17,663 nt of DNA from Fomitopsis serialis (lineage: Eukaryota; Basidiomycota; Agaricomycetes; Polyporales; Fomitopsidaceae): positions 1 to 17,663 of the forward strand of contig NW_025955631.1 in assembly GCF_022376445.1 (NCBI RefSeq), in the 5' to 3' direction. Within the stretch, counting starts at the first letter, position 1. Every line of letters starts with the position of its first letter. The translations under genes were made by a program, and so were the position numbers. Positions 1 to 9,144 of this stretch are shown piece after piece. The notes beneath the pieces were generated by a model. That model did no database searches. It had not been told where the DNA came from and was given only the letters and a program-made list of their open reading frames with translations.

Positions 1-1322
1 GTGGCGGCGGGGTCTCGCACTGCTCGACTTCGTCATCAAGCATGATCTCGTCCGGATTGGCGGGAGCAGCTGGCGGCTTCTGGTCGGCCGCGTTCGTAGC
101 CTCCGGCTCGGGAGCTGACGTGGGCCGCGCAGTGCCTGCTGCTTCTCCCGCATCCCCTCCATCTCCATCTTCGATCATGATCTCGTCGGGGTTCTCCCTA
201 CCCGCGGGAGCAGTGCTACCACTCTGTTCGTCATTCTCTGCCTGCAGGAGCGGGCCATGCACCACGTGCGCTTCGAAACGACAGTGTAAGTGCGCAGCGA
301 ACCACCTTTCTGGCTTGAGGGTTTGCAGAAGGTTCATGAGCGGTGGTGAGCCGAGCACTCCTTTTTTGACGTCGTCGCGGAAGTGTGGCTTGCGCCGGAG
401 GAGGTAGCGGAGGTCGCCATGATGCTCGATGCCTTGCGGCCAGTCGTGGGAGAGGAAGACCGTCGGTGATGAGAGCTGTAGCCACAGTCAGAAAATATAA
501 ACCGATGGAGTGCTTGATACTCGATTCAAGCGTTGGCGGAGGGCCATGAGGAGGCAGAAGCGATGAGAACGAAGCGTACTCACTAAGGATAGCTTTCGGA
601 CGTTGTACTCGCGTATGTGGTAGATGCTACGCATCGACCCGTGGTTGTACGGTACTCTTTCGTGATGGCCTATAGAACCCCGTCTCAGCGCTTCCATCGA
701 ATATCTGCAGGCGATCAAGCACATACCGCGTCGAAAGTCTTGTGGCTTGAATATGCCCGAGGCGCCGGCTATGCGAATCCCGTTCACCTGTACACATCCG
801 GCGTGTCCGAGAAAGTAAATATTCGGTGCAATCCAGCCACCATGATACCTATGCAAAGTGAGTTGACAGATTGCTTCTGGTGAGATGTATATACGACGTA
901 CAGCTCCCAGAAGTAACTAGACGCTTCATGATTACCTCCGATGACGAGGGTTAACAGTGGTGCTACTTTTTCTCCCGCATAATACCTTTGCAACGACATC
1001 AATAAACGGATCATGACACTTGCGGCCTTCATATGAACGCTCGCGATATAATCTGACCCACTTCCAAAATTCGCCCAGCTGGCGATACTTGTCTGGTACG
1101 GCCATGCATTGGAGATCACGGTGGTTGCGGATAGCCTGGAAGTCACCACAGATGAGGAGCAAGTCCACTTTGTAGCTATGACGCTGTTCGAGGTTGTGTA
1201 GCTCAGCGTATATGGCGTCGAGCTCGCCGTGGCAGCAGCCTTCGATGGCAACCTGGTGCGAAGTCTGAGTATCGTGTATGGTTCGGAACGCGTAGCTTAA
1301 GCACGCTGGTCTGTACCTTCAT
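1..1322 (-). CDS. DBR1: RNA lariat debranching enzyme DBR1 (3' end off the left edge)
   Basis: This is the metallophosphoesterase that cuts the 2'-5' branch of excised intron lariats in the nucleus. Exons on the minus strand: 1322-1317, 1252-1062, 985-902, 848-727, 669-584 and 475-1. All introns (64, 76, 53, 57 and 108 nt) are GT-AG and the phases agree throughout, giving 321 residues to the window edge. The family's metal-site motifs are all present: GCCHGELD (residues 7-14), CGDF (37-40), GGNHEAS, FLSHDWP and AAHLH. DBR1-typical stretches such as [16 protein letters not shown] and RSIYHIRE are also there. The first exon codes only Met-Lys; the start is fixed because this ATG is the one that splices in frame to VAIEGCCHG. 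After the catalytic domain comes an acidic, Ala/Pro-rich region with the motif NPDEIM twice. The rest of the C-terminal domain lies outside the window. Identification is very secure; exon edges are inferred from sequence alone. Confidence 0.95.
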
Positions 1323-1579
1323 GGCTGAGCAATATCTTGGCCCCGTTCTGCGCTTTTTTGTCACTGACTGATGTAGATGTCGAAGTGCGCCGATGCTTGT
1401 TCAATAGGACCAGGCGTAGTGCTAATAAGTGGCTCACAAGGAGTGGCTGAGATTCGTTCGAAGTCCAGGACGATGTGGCACGTGATTGCTTCTGGCGGAT
1501 CTGAGATGGCGATCGACTCTGTCTTCGGACTGCAAGTTTTCCCCAGCCACAGCGCCCGCACACCCTCCTCCTCCTTGCT
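1323..1579. promoter_or_regulatory. bidirectional promoter between DBR1 and RPF2
   Basis: These 257 bp separate the start codons of two divergent housekeeping genes, so both promoters and leaders must lie here or overlap the coding starts. I see no clear TATA box. A pyrimidine-rich stretch just before the RPF2 ATG (about 1561-1578) suits a fungal leader. The assignment is by position, not by recognised transcription-factor sites. Confidence 0.6.
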
Positions 1580-2800
1580 ATGTTGCGCACAATGTACGTT
1601 GTTGTGAATTCGAAAATATAATATGGTTGCTCACAGTATATGAAGAAAACCAAAAAATGCACGTTCCAAACGGGCCCTTCAGGCGCGTGAGCCGAAGGAG
1701 GTCGAGGACGCAAGAACAGCGATCTTTGTCAAGGGTACGCACACGGGCGAGAAGGTTAATGCTGTAATGAAGGAACTAGTGCGTAGCGAGCTCTGTTATA
1801 CGGGCTCTGTCACTCATTCACGCACGGTTTCGTCTCGCCTAAGATGGCCCTCAAACGACCAAATGCCATTTCCTTCTCGAAAAAGAACGCCGTAAGGCCA
1901 TTTGAAGACGCTTCTTCGTTAGACTTCTGGGCAAAAAAGAACGACGCGAGCTTGTTTGTGGTGGGGCAAAGCACAAAGAAGCGGCCAGATGGACTAGTAT
2001 TCGTACGCATGTACGACGAACGAGTACTGGACATGTGCGAGGTTGGGGTAGAGAAGTGGATCAGTATGAACGAGTTCAAGGTGCGTGGATCTTCGCAATA
2101 CCTGTAAAACCCACTGATCGTCATTTTTCAGACACCGAAGGCCACCCCTGGGCATAAGCCATTGATGCACTTCGCATCTGAGCTCTTCGACACACATCCG
2201 CGCTTCGTCCAGCTGAAGTCTCTCCTATTGGACTTCTTCAACGGGGAAGCTATTGACTCCATCTGTCTCGCCGGACTCGAGCACGTCATCAGCGTTTCTC
2301 TCGGGCCAACCCCAGCTTCGCTCAATACCACCGCCACCTCCAACCCGCTGCTAACATCGACCTCTACTTCCTCAGCCTCAAGCTCAGCCGACTTGCCGAC
2401 AGTGCACGTCCGAGTGTACAACGTGAAGCTGCTCGCCTCCGGAACGCGCATTCCGCGGGTGGAGCTCACGGACATGGGTCCGTCGATGGACCTCGTCCTA
2501 AGGCGACACACGGAGCCTGATCCGGAGCTCCTCAAGCAGGCGCTTAGGCGGCCGAAGCTGCGGAAGCAGGAGGTGGAGAAAGGACTCGGCAAGAAGCGGA
2601 AGAACATGGAGGTGGACGAGATGGGCGACCTGCGCGGGAGGATACACGTTGCCAAGCAGGATCTGAGCAAGTTGCAAACGCGGAAGATGAAGGGACTGAA
2701 GAAGGGGGGGGGAGAGGCGTTCGACGAGAGTGGGGAGAGTGGGGGCGAGGAGGAAGAGGAGGACGATGCGCAGTCGAGGAAACGGAGGAAGAGCTTATAG
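1580..2800 (+). CDS. RPF2: ribosome biogenesis protein RPF2 (Brix domain)
   Basis: Rpf2 works with Rrs1 in the nucleolus to load the 5S RNP (5S rRNA, uL5 and uL18) onto pre-60S ribosomes. Exons: 1580-1593, 1646-1778, 1844-2080 and 2132-2800; introns of 52, 65 and 51 nt with GT-AG ends; 350 residues. The N-terminus (KPKNARSKRAL, then AREPK) matches the family. The Brix domain follows, with FSKKNAVRPFED (60-71), KKRPDGLVFVRMYD and ELTDMGPSMDLVLRR. The Rpf2 signature GRIHVAKQDLSKLQTRKMKG follows near the C-terminus. A Ser/Thr/Ala-rich insert of about 30 residues (roughly 185-216) interrupts the Brix fold, where the human protein, as I remember it, is shorter. The tail is acidic then basic, fitting nucleolar targeting. 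An in-frame TGA at 1641-1643 rules out a start on the second exon alone, and the 14-nt first exon supplies the Met. Confidence 0.95.
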
Positions 2801-3372
2801 TACGTACGCTACCGCTCTGTGCTGCACGCGTTTGCTTCGTCCTACATCTTTATAACTGTTCGTCGGAGGCTCAATCATGTGGGTCTCTTCGATGAAGTAT
2901 TTCTGCTCTCGAATTCTCTGATTACTTGCCTTGGTATTGTGACACCACCAGCCGACTGGCCTGGCGTATTCGTTAATCGCTGCGTTCCTTGATTGCACGC
3001 AAGGTGCCAGATATCACTTTCCTGGTGAGTACAATGCCACATCTATCACAATCATGAGCAGTATGTACTGTACATAACCCTTCCCAGACGCAAGGCTGAG
3101 CTCGCCCCGGGCTGTTTGGTGCACGGCGCGCGACAACAGGCTGACAACGAGTAGTCCCGGTTAAGGACTGAGACAATCAATGCATCCATAGAGGTGTAAT
3201 TGGCGTGGTGAGAGACGAAACATTGTCGAGATGCTTCCTCGTGCGGGGGTGCGACATGTCGTCGGGCAGGGCGGTACGATTTACAAGACGGACATACACC
3301 TGGGCGCAGCAAATCGAGTAAAATTGACAATTCTATCTAAGAGGACATGGGCACCTAACAATCGGCGGCTGT
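2801..3372. other. convergent intergenic region
   Basis: RPF2 (plus) and the HNH-like gene (minus) end on either side of this 572-bp stretch, so it should hold both 3' untranslated regions. Open frames here are short, on both strands, and resemble no family I know. I see no canonical AATAAA, RNA gene or repeat. Confidence 0.6.
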
Positions 3373-4847
3373 CTATAACGACGATAGCGACAGCGCAATG
3401 GAATAAGACATGTCCGCTTGCAAAGTCACTTCCGGCCCATCGTACGACACTACGGACGTCCAGAAAGCGGGGCCATTCGTATCTGGAAGCACGGAATCGC
3501 TTGCAGCGGAACGCGTTCTGTACAGGGCACCGAACACAGAAGCGGCTCCACTCAGGTGGAGGACACTGGTGAGCGCAGCGTGAAGTCGTAACAGCCTGGG
3601 ATTGGGAGGTTCGACTCCGGGAGGCTTTTGGGAGGGCTGAAGAGGCTGCGGTGTGGTGCCTGAGTTCGGGACACTGGCATTGTCATCCGAAGACGTAAAC
3701 TCGGTGTTGCGATCCTCGAATGTGACATGACGGTCGACGTGGCTCGCGCCGGCATGGTTTGGATGGTGAACCTTGATCTCATAACGGTTTGGAGTCTGCG
3801 AAGGGTTCAGTTACATTCCAATTACAAAGTGTTGCGTCAAGGGGTCACCGGTCATGGCCCGATCGACTGACCTCAGTAGCCCTCAAACACCAAGCGAACA
3901 TGTCAAAGCCTTGGCGTGCCGTCGGACTGAGGAGCAAGCAATTGTCGGTCTCGTCCACTTTTGCCAAATTGTGGAGGATCGAGTCATCGACCTCGCAATA
4001 ATGCCTCAAGACGTCCACAAGAATCATCGTGGAACGAATCTGTGCCGATATGAGCATTGGGCATGATTCAACGCGCAGAGCTTACCTCTTCCGTCGTGTC
4101 AGCGCCGAAATAAACACGCTTGACAATTCTGATTCCTTCCAAGTCTAATTCTGGCGCGCCCGGAGAGATCTCATTAGGTGCGACAGGGTCAACCAACCCA
4201 CTCATGAAACAGGTGTAGTGATCTCTTTGCAGCAACTGTGCATCATGAGCGAACGTCAAATGGGTGGAGAGGAGTTGGCGTACCGCTGCTCTCATCCCGC
4301 TACACCGATCCGTCAGCCAGTTGGGTTCGTCCTCCGACATTGGTGTGCTATAATTAGAGTTTTCGAGTGGGATTTGGTGGTCTTGCCTCGCGCGTACGAA
4401 AACTGTGAATCAAGACCGTCAGGTGCCTGTATAAATGGTCATATGAAAAGACTCACTAGGCCAGAGTACGAGCGCGGCCCAAGCCGACGCAAGTTCTGCC
4501 AATCGCTCCGCTATTGCCTTGGGGTCGTTTCCACAAAAACCATCACCAGTGCATGTGCAGATCGCAGCCGACACATATCGCCTCCCAGATGTGAGACCGA
4601 GGTCATCTGCCGTCTGGTAGAGCGAGTGGAAGAAACGTGAAGCGGTGAAGATAGGGACCTTTGCTGAGACTTGCGCTATTCGGGGCGCCCACCTAGGCGT
4701 GTTCAGCGCAGCGAGAGACGGGTCGTCGTACACCCCGAGGAGCTTCTTCGCGTGGGAGTGCAGGGTTTCGTTGGAAAGAGTGACATCGCTGAAGGCTTGG
4801 TCAATTGCTTGTCTGGTGTTTTCGTCGAAGAAATGACCGGAAGCCAT
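3373..4847 (-). CDS. basidiomycete HNH-nuclease-like protein, HNH histidines apparently lost
   Basis: Exons on the minus strand: 4847-4457, 4402-4086, 4039-3872 and 3795-3373. Introns of 54, 46 and 76 nt are GT-AG; 432 residues. The order matches a large mushroom family of HNH-endonuclease-domain proteins of unknown role. An N-terminal helical part begins MASGHFFDENTRQAI and contains GRRYVSAAI. The core begins RDHYTCFMSGLVDP (190-203). Then come a helix with ILVDVLRHYC and the segment TDNCLLLSPTARQGFDMF (267-284). A C-terminal helix LLRLHAALTSVLHLSGAA closes the family region. From memory of the family and the HNH_2 consensus, histidines are expected where this protein has Arg222 (IRIVKR) and Arg278 (ARQGFD); Asn269 is kept. 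If that alignment holds, the protein is probably not an active nuclease and may bind nucleic acid or act structurally. The ATG at 4847 is preferred because a TATA-like box lies about 84 nt upstream. Family placement is good; function is unknown. Confidence 0.82.
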
Positions 4848-4930
4848 GCGGCGGAGTGATAAGATCGCTACGAGGTGATGGTGGCGAAAGCAAAGCGTCG
4901 AGGATTTGCAGCGGGAGGAAACAGGGGGCG

Positions 4931-4939
4931 ATATATAAG
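4931..4939 (-). promoter_or_regulatory. TATA-like box of the HNH-like gene
   Basis: The forward sequence ATATATAAG reads CTTATATAT on the minus strand. It lies about 84 nt upstream of the chosen start at 4847, a normal distance for a fungal TATA element plus a short leader. It is the strongest AT-rich box in this otherwise GC-rich stretch. Confidence 0.5.
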
Positions 4940-6102
4940 GCGGAAGCAGGACGGAATTGTCGGGACTACGACTATGAGCCCGGGCTTGCGAGTGGCTTAG
5001 GTCAGCGAATAAGGGGTGTCGGACACCAAGTGAACGTCTGAGGAATGTTGTCGCCGGCAGGGACATGAACATTGTACATCTGTCTCCATGGTAAGTACGT
5101 GCATTCACCGTTCAACGCGCTCGCGACACATCCTGAGGTTCGGACCCATCTGCGCGAACTTCGCAGTTACAACGCGGTTACATGCAGTCAGGTGACCGTG
5201 ATTAGCGGGCGGACGACACTAGCGTAGTCTGCTGAATTCGTCTCGTTCTCCTTCAACTTGTACATAGCAGTGGATCAAGGGAACGCCCAACCGACTGCGA
5301 ACATGCTTCATGTGAGCCCCTATGGGATGTGCCTGACCTTGAATACAACAGTTTTCAGCGTGTACGCTCAGACTAGCCCTTGACGCGGCGGGACCTACCG
5401 TTCAAGCAGTGAGCAACGACAGCTCTGGAGGACAATACCGGTGTCATACCTTATAGGAAGCGGAGAACATCGCTTATGATCTTCGCGTCGTACAGGCCGC
5501 GACATGACACCGTGCAAATAGGAGTGAGTTATGTGGATGCGCTGCTTGCACATCCATATGGAGCGTCCAAGTCGCCAGCGCACGCAGATCGCAGTATACC
5601 TGGGCACATAACGAGATAGCAATAGAGTTCTGACAGCGTCATACCGCACAGCTCACTAGTTCCGTCTAAGTTGACTTTTACAGTGTCAGCCGCAGCAGTA
5701 GAGACTATCCTGTCTCTGGCGCTCTCGAATTTGTATTTGCGGTAGTTGAGGCCCTCGTCGCCGGTGTTGTTCTCGAATGAAGCTCTGCGATGTGGACGAC
5801 GATGTCGGGGAGAAGAGACGGGGACGTGTGTGACTGGAAACGGAAGGGACGGGGCTGTGAGCGGCTTAGGTAAGCGGGGGTGGCGGAGGAGGCCAGGTGT
5901 CGCGGTTGTCGCCGCCGTCGAGTTTCCCGCTGAGCTCGCTGTTCTCGCCTCTGTCCCGCCGGCACAGCTCACTGACCAGACCCGTCCGCATCGCCGCGCG
6001 ACCAGCAACGTGCCTTCCGTCCCGCCGACGGAACGCAGCCCACGCTCATTCCACTCGTTTCTGCCTCTATCCTCTCGTCTCATCTAATCGGCTTCACCCA
6101 CC
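4940..6102. promoter_or_regulatory. divergent intergenic region between HNH-like and Ser-rich membrane genes
   Basis: This stretch of over 1.1 kb separates two divergent genes. Its right end (about 6030-6102) is pyrimidine-rich and leads into CACCATG, a good fungal leader and start context. Open frames exist on both strands, the longest a minus-strand frame at 5529-6083, but it would overlap the plus gene's leader and is partly low complexity. A short plus-strand open stretch near 5098-5226 reads as plausible protein, but I could not join it to a start or further exons. No RNA gene or mobile element was recognised. Confidence 0.5.
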
Positions 6103-8145
6103 ATGTCCAGTAAGTCACCCTGCGTCACTCAACGTGCCCTCCCAGCCCTCCTTCTCTCCGCTCACCTCCCCACCTCCAGACCCGTTTTCAGGACTTTTGT
6201 ACGTCTCGTGCGCGTCCTGCTCGTATCGATGTGTATTCATTCCTTTCTAGCCCCTCGGACGCATCCACCTCCGCTACTGATACGAGCACTAGCACGAACA
6301 CGAGCACGAACACTTCCTCATCTTCCTCGTCCACGAGTACCTCTTCCTCCTCCAGTACCAGCTCTAGCACCTCGTCCTCGTCTAGTTCCTCGTCTAGCTC
6401 TAGCTCGTCTTCATCCTCGAGTTCCTCATCCACTTCCTCGACTTCGTCCTCTTCCTCTGCGTCTCAGACATCCTCCTCCTCCTCCTCGACGACTAGCAAT
6501 GGCTCTTCAACAGGTGCCGCCAGCGCAACCAGCACTCCCACCAACAGCAACACCAATGTTGCCACTAGCCTGGCGACCATGACCAGCGATGGTGCCACGG
6601 TCGTCGTAACTCATACAGTTCCTGGAGCGTCGCAGACCCCTCACAACGATAGCGCCGGTGGTTCGTCCTCGTGAGTACACTACATTGTACCCTCTCTTCT
6701 CCTTCGGCATGGCTGGTATTGTGCCGCCGTCTTTCTCCTCGTCCCGCATTGCATGGGAGCGCGCCGATATGCTGTGGGGCATCTGTCTCTCACGTAGGAC
6801 ATCCCATCTCTATGATACGTTGCAGTCTATTCTCGTGAACACGACGAGTGTGGTCTTTTCCCACCGGCCGTACTGTGCATGTGACTGTCCCAGCCTATCA
6901 TCCACTACGCCGCACTTCCCGAACCGGTTGCTCACGACTTCACAGTTTCTTCCAAAACAAAGGCGAAGTCGCTGGTGTCTTCGCTGCGGTCGGTGTCGTG
7001 GCTGCGATCATCCTGATCGCACTCATCACCCAGGCCATCCGCCGCCGTCGCGCCAAGAGATTCGACGACGAGGTCGCAGATGCTGCTGCCGAAGCCGCCG
7101 CGCAGGCGCACGCGCCCGACTTCACCGACGACGACTACGGCTATCCGGAGGATCGCACGAAAGAATTGGGCCCCTACTCTGACACAGCCAGCCACGGTAC
7201 GTTCGCCCAGCCGCCCATGCAGCCCGGCGAGAGCTACAACATGGCAGAACTCCCGCGCTTTGACCCGTACGCCGTGGCATCCGGTGTGCCGGGCGAGCCG
7301 TACGCTGCTGCTGGCGCAGCGGGCGATCCCTACTCGGCGGCTGGCGCTGCGGGTATCGGCGCTGCTGGGCTCAACCGCGCAAGGAGCACTGGTCCAGGCA
7401 ACATGCCGACGCCGTACAATGCGTTTGCCCAGCCTCAGGCGGCCGTGCCTCAGACACAAGCCTACTACGACAACCCGTATGGTGCGGCTGCAGCTGCTCA
7501 AGCTCAGCAAGGTTCATCCAACCAGCATGGACCCTCGAAGTCGACTGCCGGAACTGAAGCGAGTTTCGACCTGCTCGACGCTGCCGGACTCAGTGCCGCT
7601 GCCGGCGTGGTCGCTGGTGCCGCCGGTGGGAACCTCAACCGTAACAAGAGTTTCGGCGCAAACACGCTAGGCACCTCTGGCTCCGAATACAGCTCATCGC
7701 ATAACACACACAACGCGGCTTACAACGGTTACTTCGGTCAGCTCCCTCCGGGCGCGCGCCCGCCGTCGACGGGCGACCCGTACGCGGCGTACCACAACAC
7801 GTCGCCACAGCCGCGTCCCCAGCCGCAACAGCCGTCGCCAAACCAGAGCGACCGCGCATCTGCGGCGGACCTGCCCAACCCTTTCGCGCAGGGAAGCTCG
7901 GGCTCAGGCGCGAGTCCTGAGCCGCCTTTGCTCGGCACGAAGTTCAACTCGCCGGAGAGCACCGCGGAGAATGGGGACGATGATGATGAGCCTATGGGCG
8001 CTTGGAACCAGGAGAGCCGGCATAGCCTGCGAGATGAGGAAGACTATGGTTACGGAGGCGGGCGCCGCGTCTTGAAGGTCAGTCTATATGTATCCGTGCG
8101 ACTTTCATCCCGTGCTGACAGGACTAATAGGTGGCGAACGAATAA
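6103..8145 (+). CDS. Ser/Thr-rich single-pass membrane protein, mucin-like stalk
   Basis: Exons: 6103-6109, 6180-6198, 6251-6670, 6946-8077 and 8131-8145; introns of 70, 52, 275 and 53 nt; about 530 residues. There is no cleavable signal peptide: the chain starts MSNPFSGLFPSDAS, then a stalk almost purely Ser/Thr to about residue 85 and rich in Ser/Thr/Asn/Ala to about 148. A membrane helix follows (about 157-177, VAGVFAAVGVVAAIILIALI) with a strong basic stop RRRRAK, giving N-out, C-in topology. The cytoplasmic tail of about 350 residues is disordered, with repeated DPY-type motifs (FDPYAV, GEPYAA, GDPYSA, DNPYGA, GDPYAA) and a closing DEEDYGYGGGRRVLKVANE. The layout recalls fungal Mid2/Wsc/Skg6-type wall sensors, but I claim no orthology. 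The small exon 6180-6198 is needed to hold frame; an acceptor 12 nt later (exon 6192-6198) would also work. The last donor has two possible acceptors; the one giving VLKVANE was chosen from family memory. Confidence 0.8.
6251..6510 (+). repeat. polyserine-coding tract with mixed codons
   Basis: The coding strand is a long run of serine codons broken by threonines, including a stretch of about 20 consecutive serines. All six serine codons occur, intermixed (TCC, TCG, TCT, TCA, AGT, AGC), with local hexamer echoes. The tract is therefore repetitive at protein level but not a plain microsatellite. It makes long false open frames in the other frames and on the opposite strand. Confidence 0.8.
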
Positions 8146-9144
8146 TCCGCCTGATGCAAGCCTGATGTACCAATCTCTGCGTTGTAGTATTTGGGTGAGG
8201 TCGGGCGATTTGTCAGAGCGCAGGGATGGAGTCTGGGCACTGTCCCCGTGCGCCTGGTATTGCCCGTGCGTGCGTTTATCTATTTATGTTCCTCCCCTCG
8301 CATTTTTTGCATCCAGTGCACCGCCCGGCGAGTCCTCGGGCACTCCGCTGCTGTCGTTTGTCCTTCGTCGTTCGACGATTTCCCGCGCTCTGTTCGATTC
8401 GTGCTCGCGTCGTGCGTGTCTGTGCTACTTACTTTATGCCTTCGCATTATTGAGCTCTTTTTATACCGAACCCTTTATTGAACTCTTGTCCGTTCTGACC
8501 CGACCTCGTTGGTGGCGTGGGCGCTCGACCGGTCTTGTTCAATACTTCTGCGTCCGTTTTGATCATGATGTCGATTCTGGGTGAAAAATTGTACGGTATC
8601 TGCTCGTGGCTAACGAATGACCTTCGTACGACTGGGGCTACCGAGGCAAGTCGACGGAATGGACGTCCAAGCAATCCACCGACTTCGTTTTATACAGGTG
8701 CGTTCGCGTCACAAGCGTGCTCTGCGGTGTGATAATGTCATGCAGCCGTATTCAGTGACTAGCGCGACATTGACAGCGCCTGCTTGGCCGCCTCCTTCTA
8801 GCCCCCCTTATCCTTCAAAGCTTCAAGCCCCAAGCTCTGCCAACTCGGGAATCCATGAACAGTTTCTCTTGGCTCGTTGTCCTATGGGGTCAGCACACCG
8901 TACTTCTGGTATTTGCAAGTTGATTTCGCATGCCAGAGCTCAATCTTCTGGACTGTCACGATCTTGTGCCCCGTTGTTTAGTCTACAACAGTCATGATGG
9001 CGTATGGGCATGCTCACCTATAAAGAATAGCAGCGCACGCTGTTGTATTTTCAACCTGCGATTCATCACCGAATGACATCGACCGGAAGCCGCATACCCA
9101 TCGTGGTAGCATGCCAGAATAGGCCTAGTACGTACTTTCCGCGA
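8146..9144. other. 3' flank of the membrane-protein gene, no gene seen
   Basis: The first few hundred bases are T- and pyrimidine-rich and probably the 3' untranslated region of the Ser-rich gene. An open frame runs on past the true stop only because the last intron can be read through. The remaining open frames are short and show no family features. No tRNA, repeat or mobile element was found. Confidence 0.5.

Noticed and set aside
3600..3640. tRNA-like GGTTCGACTCC
   Set aside because: It lies inside the last exon of the HNH-like gene, codes conserved protein on the minus strand, and no tRNA stems surround it.
4419..5108. Longer N-terminus for the HNH-like gene, starting at 5108
   Set aside because: It would include the TATA-like box, and the family N-terminus begins at MASG (4847).
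5529..6083. Minus-strand open frame of 184 codons in the divergent promoter region
   Set aside because: It overlaps the pyrimidine-rich leader of the Ser-rich gene, is partly low complexity, has no family features and no supporting splice pattern. A short inner part (about 5700-5780) reads well, so it is not fully excluded.
6188..6433. Minus-strand open frame rich in Glu, Asp and Leu
   Set aside because: It is the complement of the polyserine tract; the composition is forced by the serine codons.
6848..8584. Single 578-codon open frame starting at 6848
   Set aside because: Its first part lies in the 275-nt intron and its last part reads through a spliced intron into the 3' untranslated region. 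Splicing gives a better start and the terminal VLKVANE.
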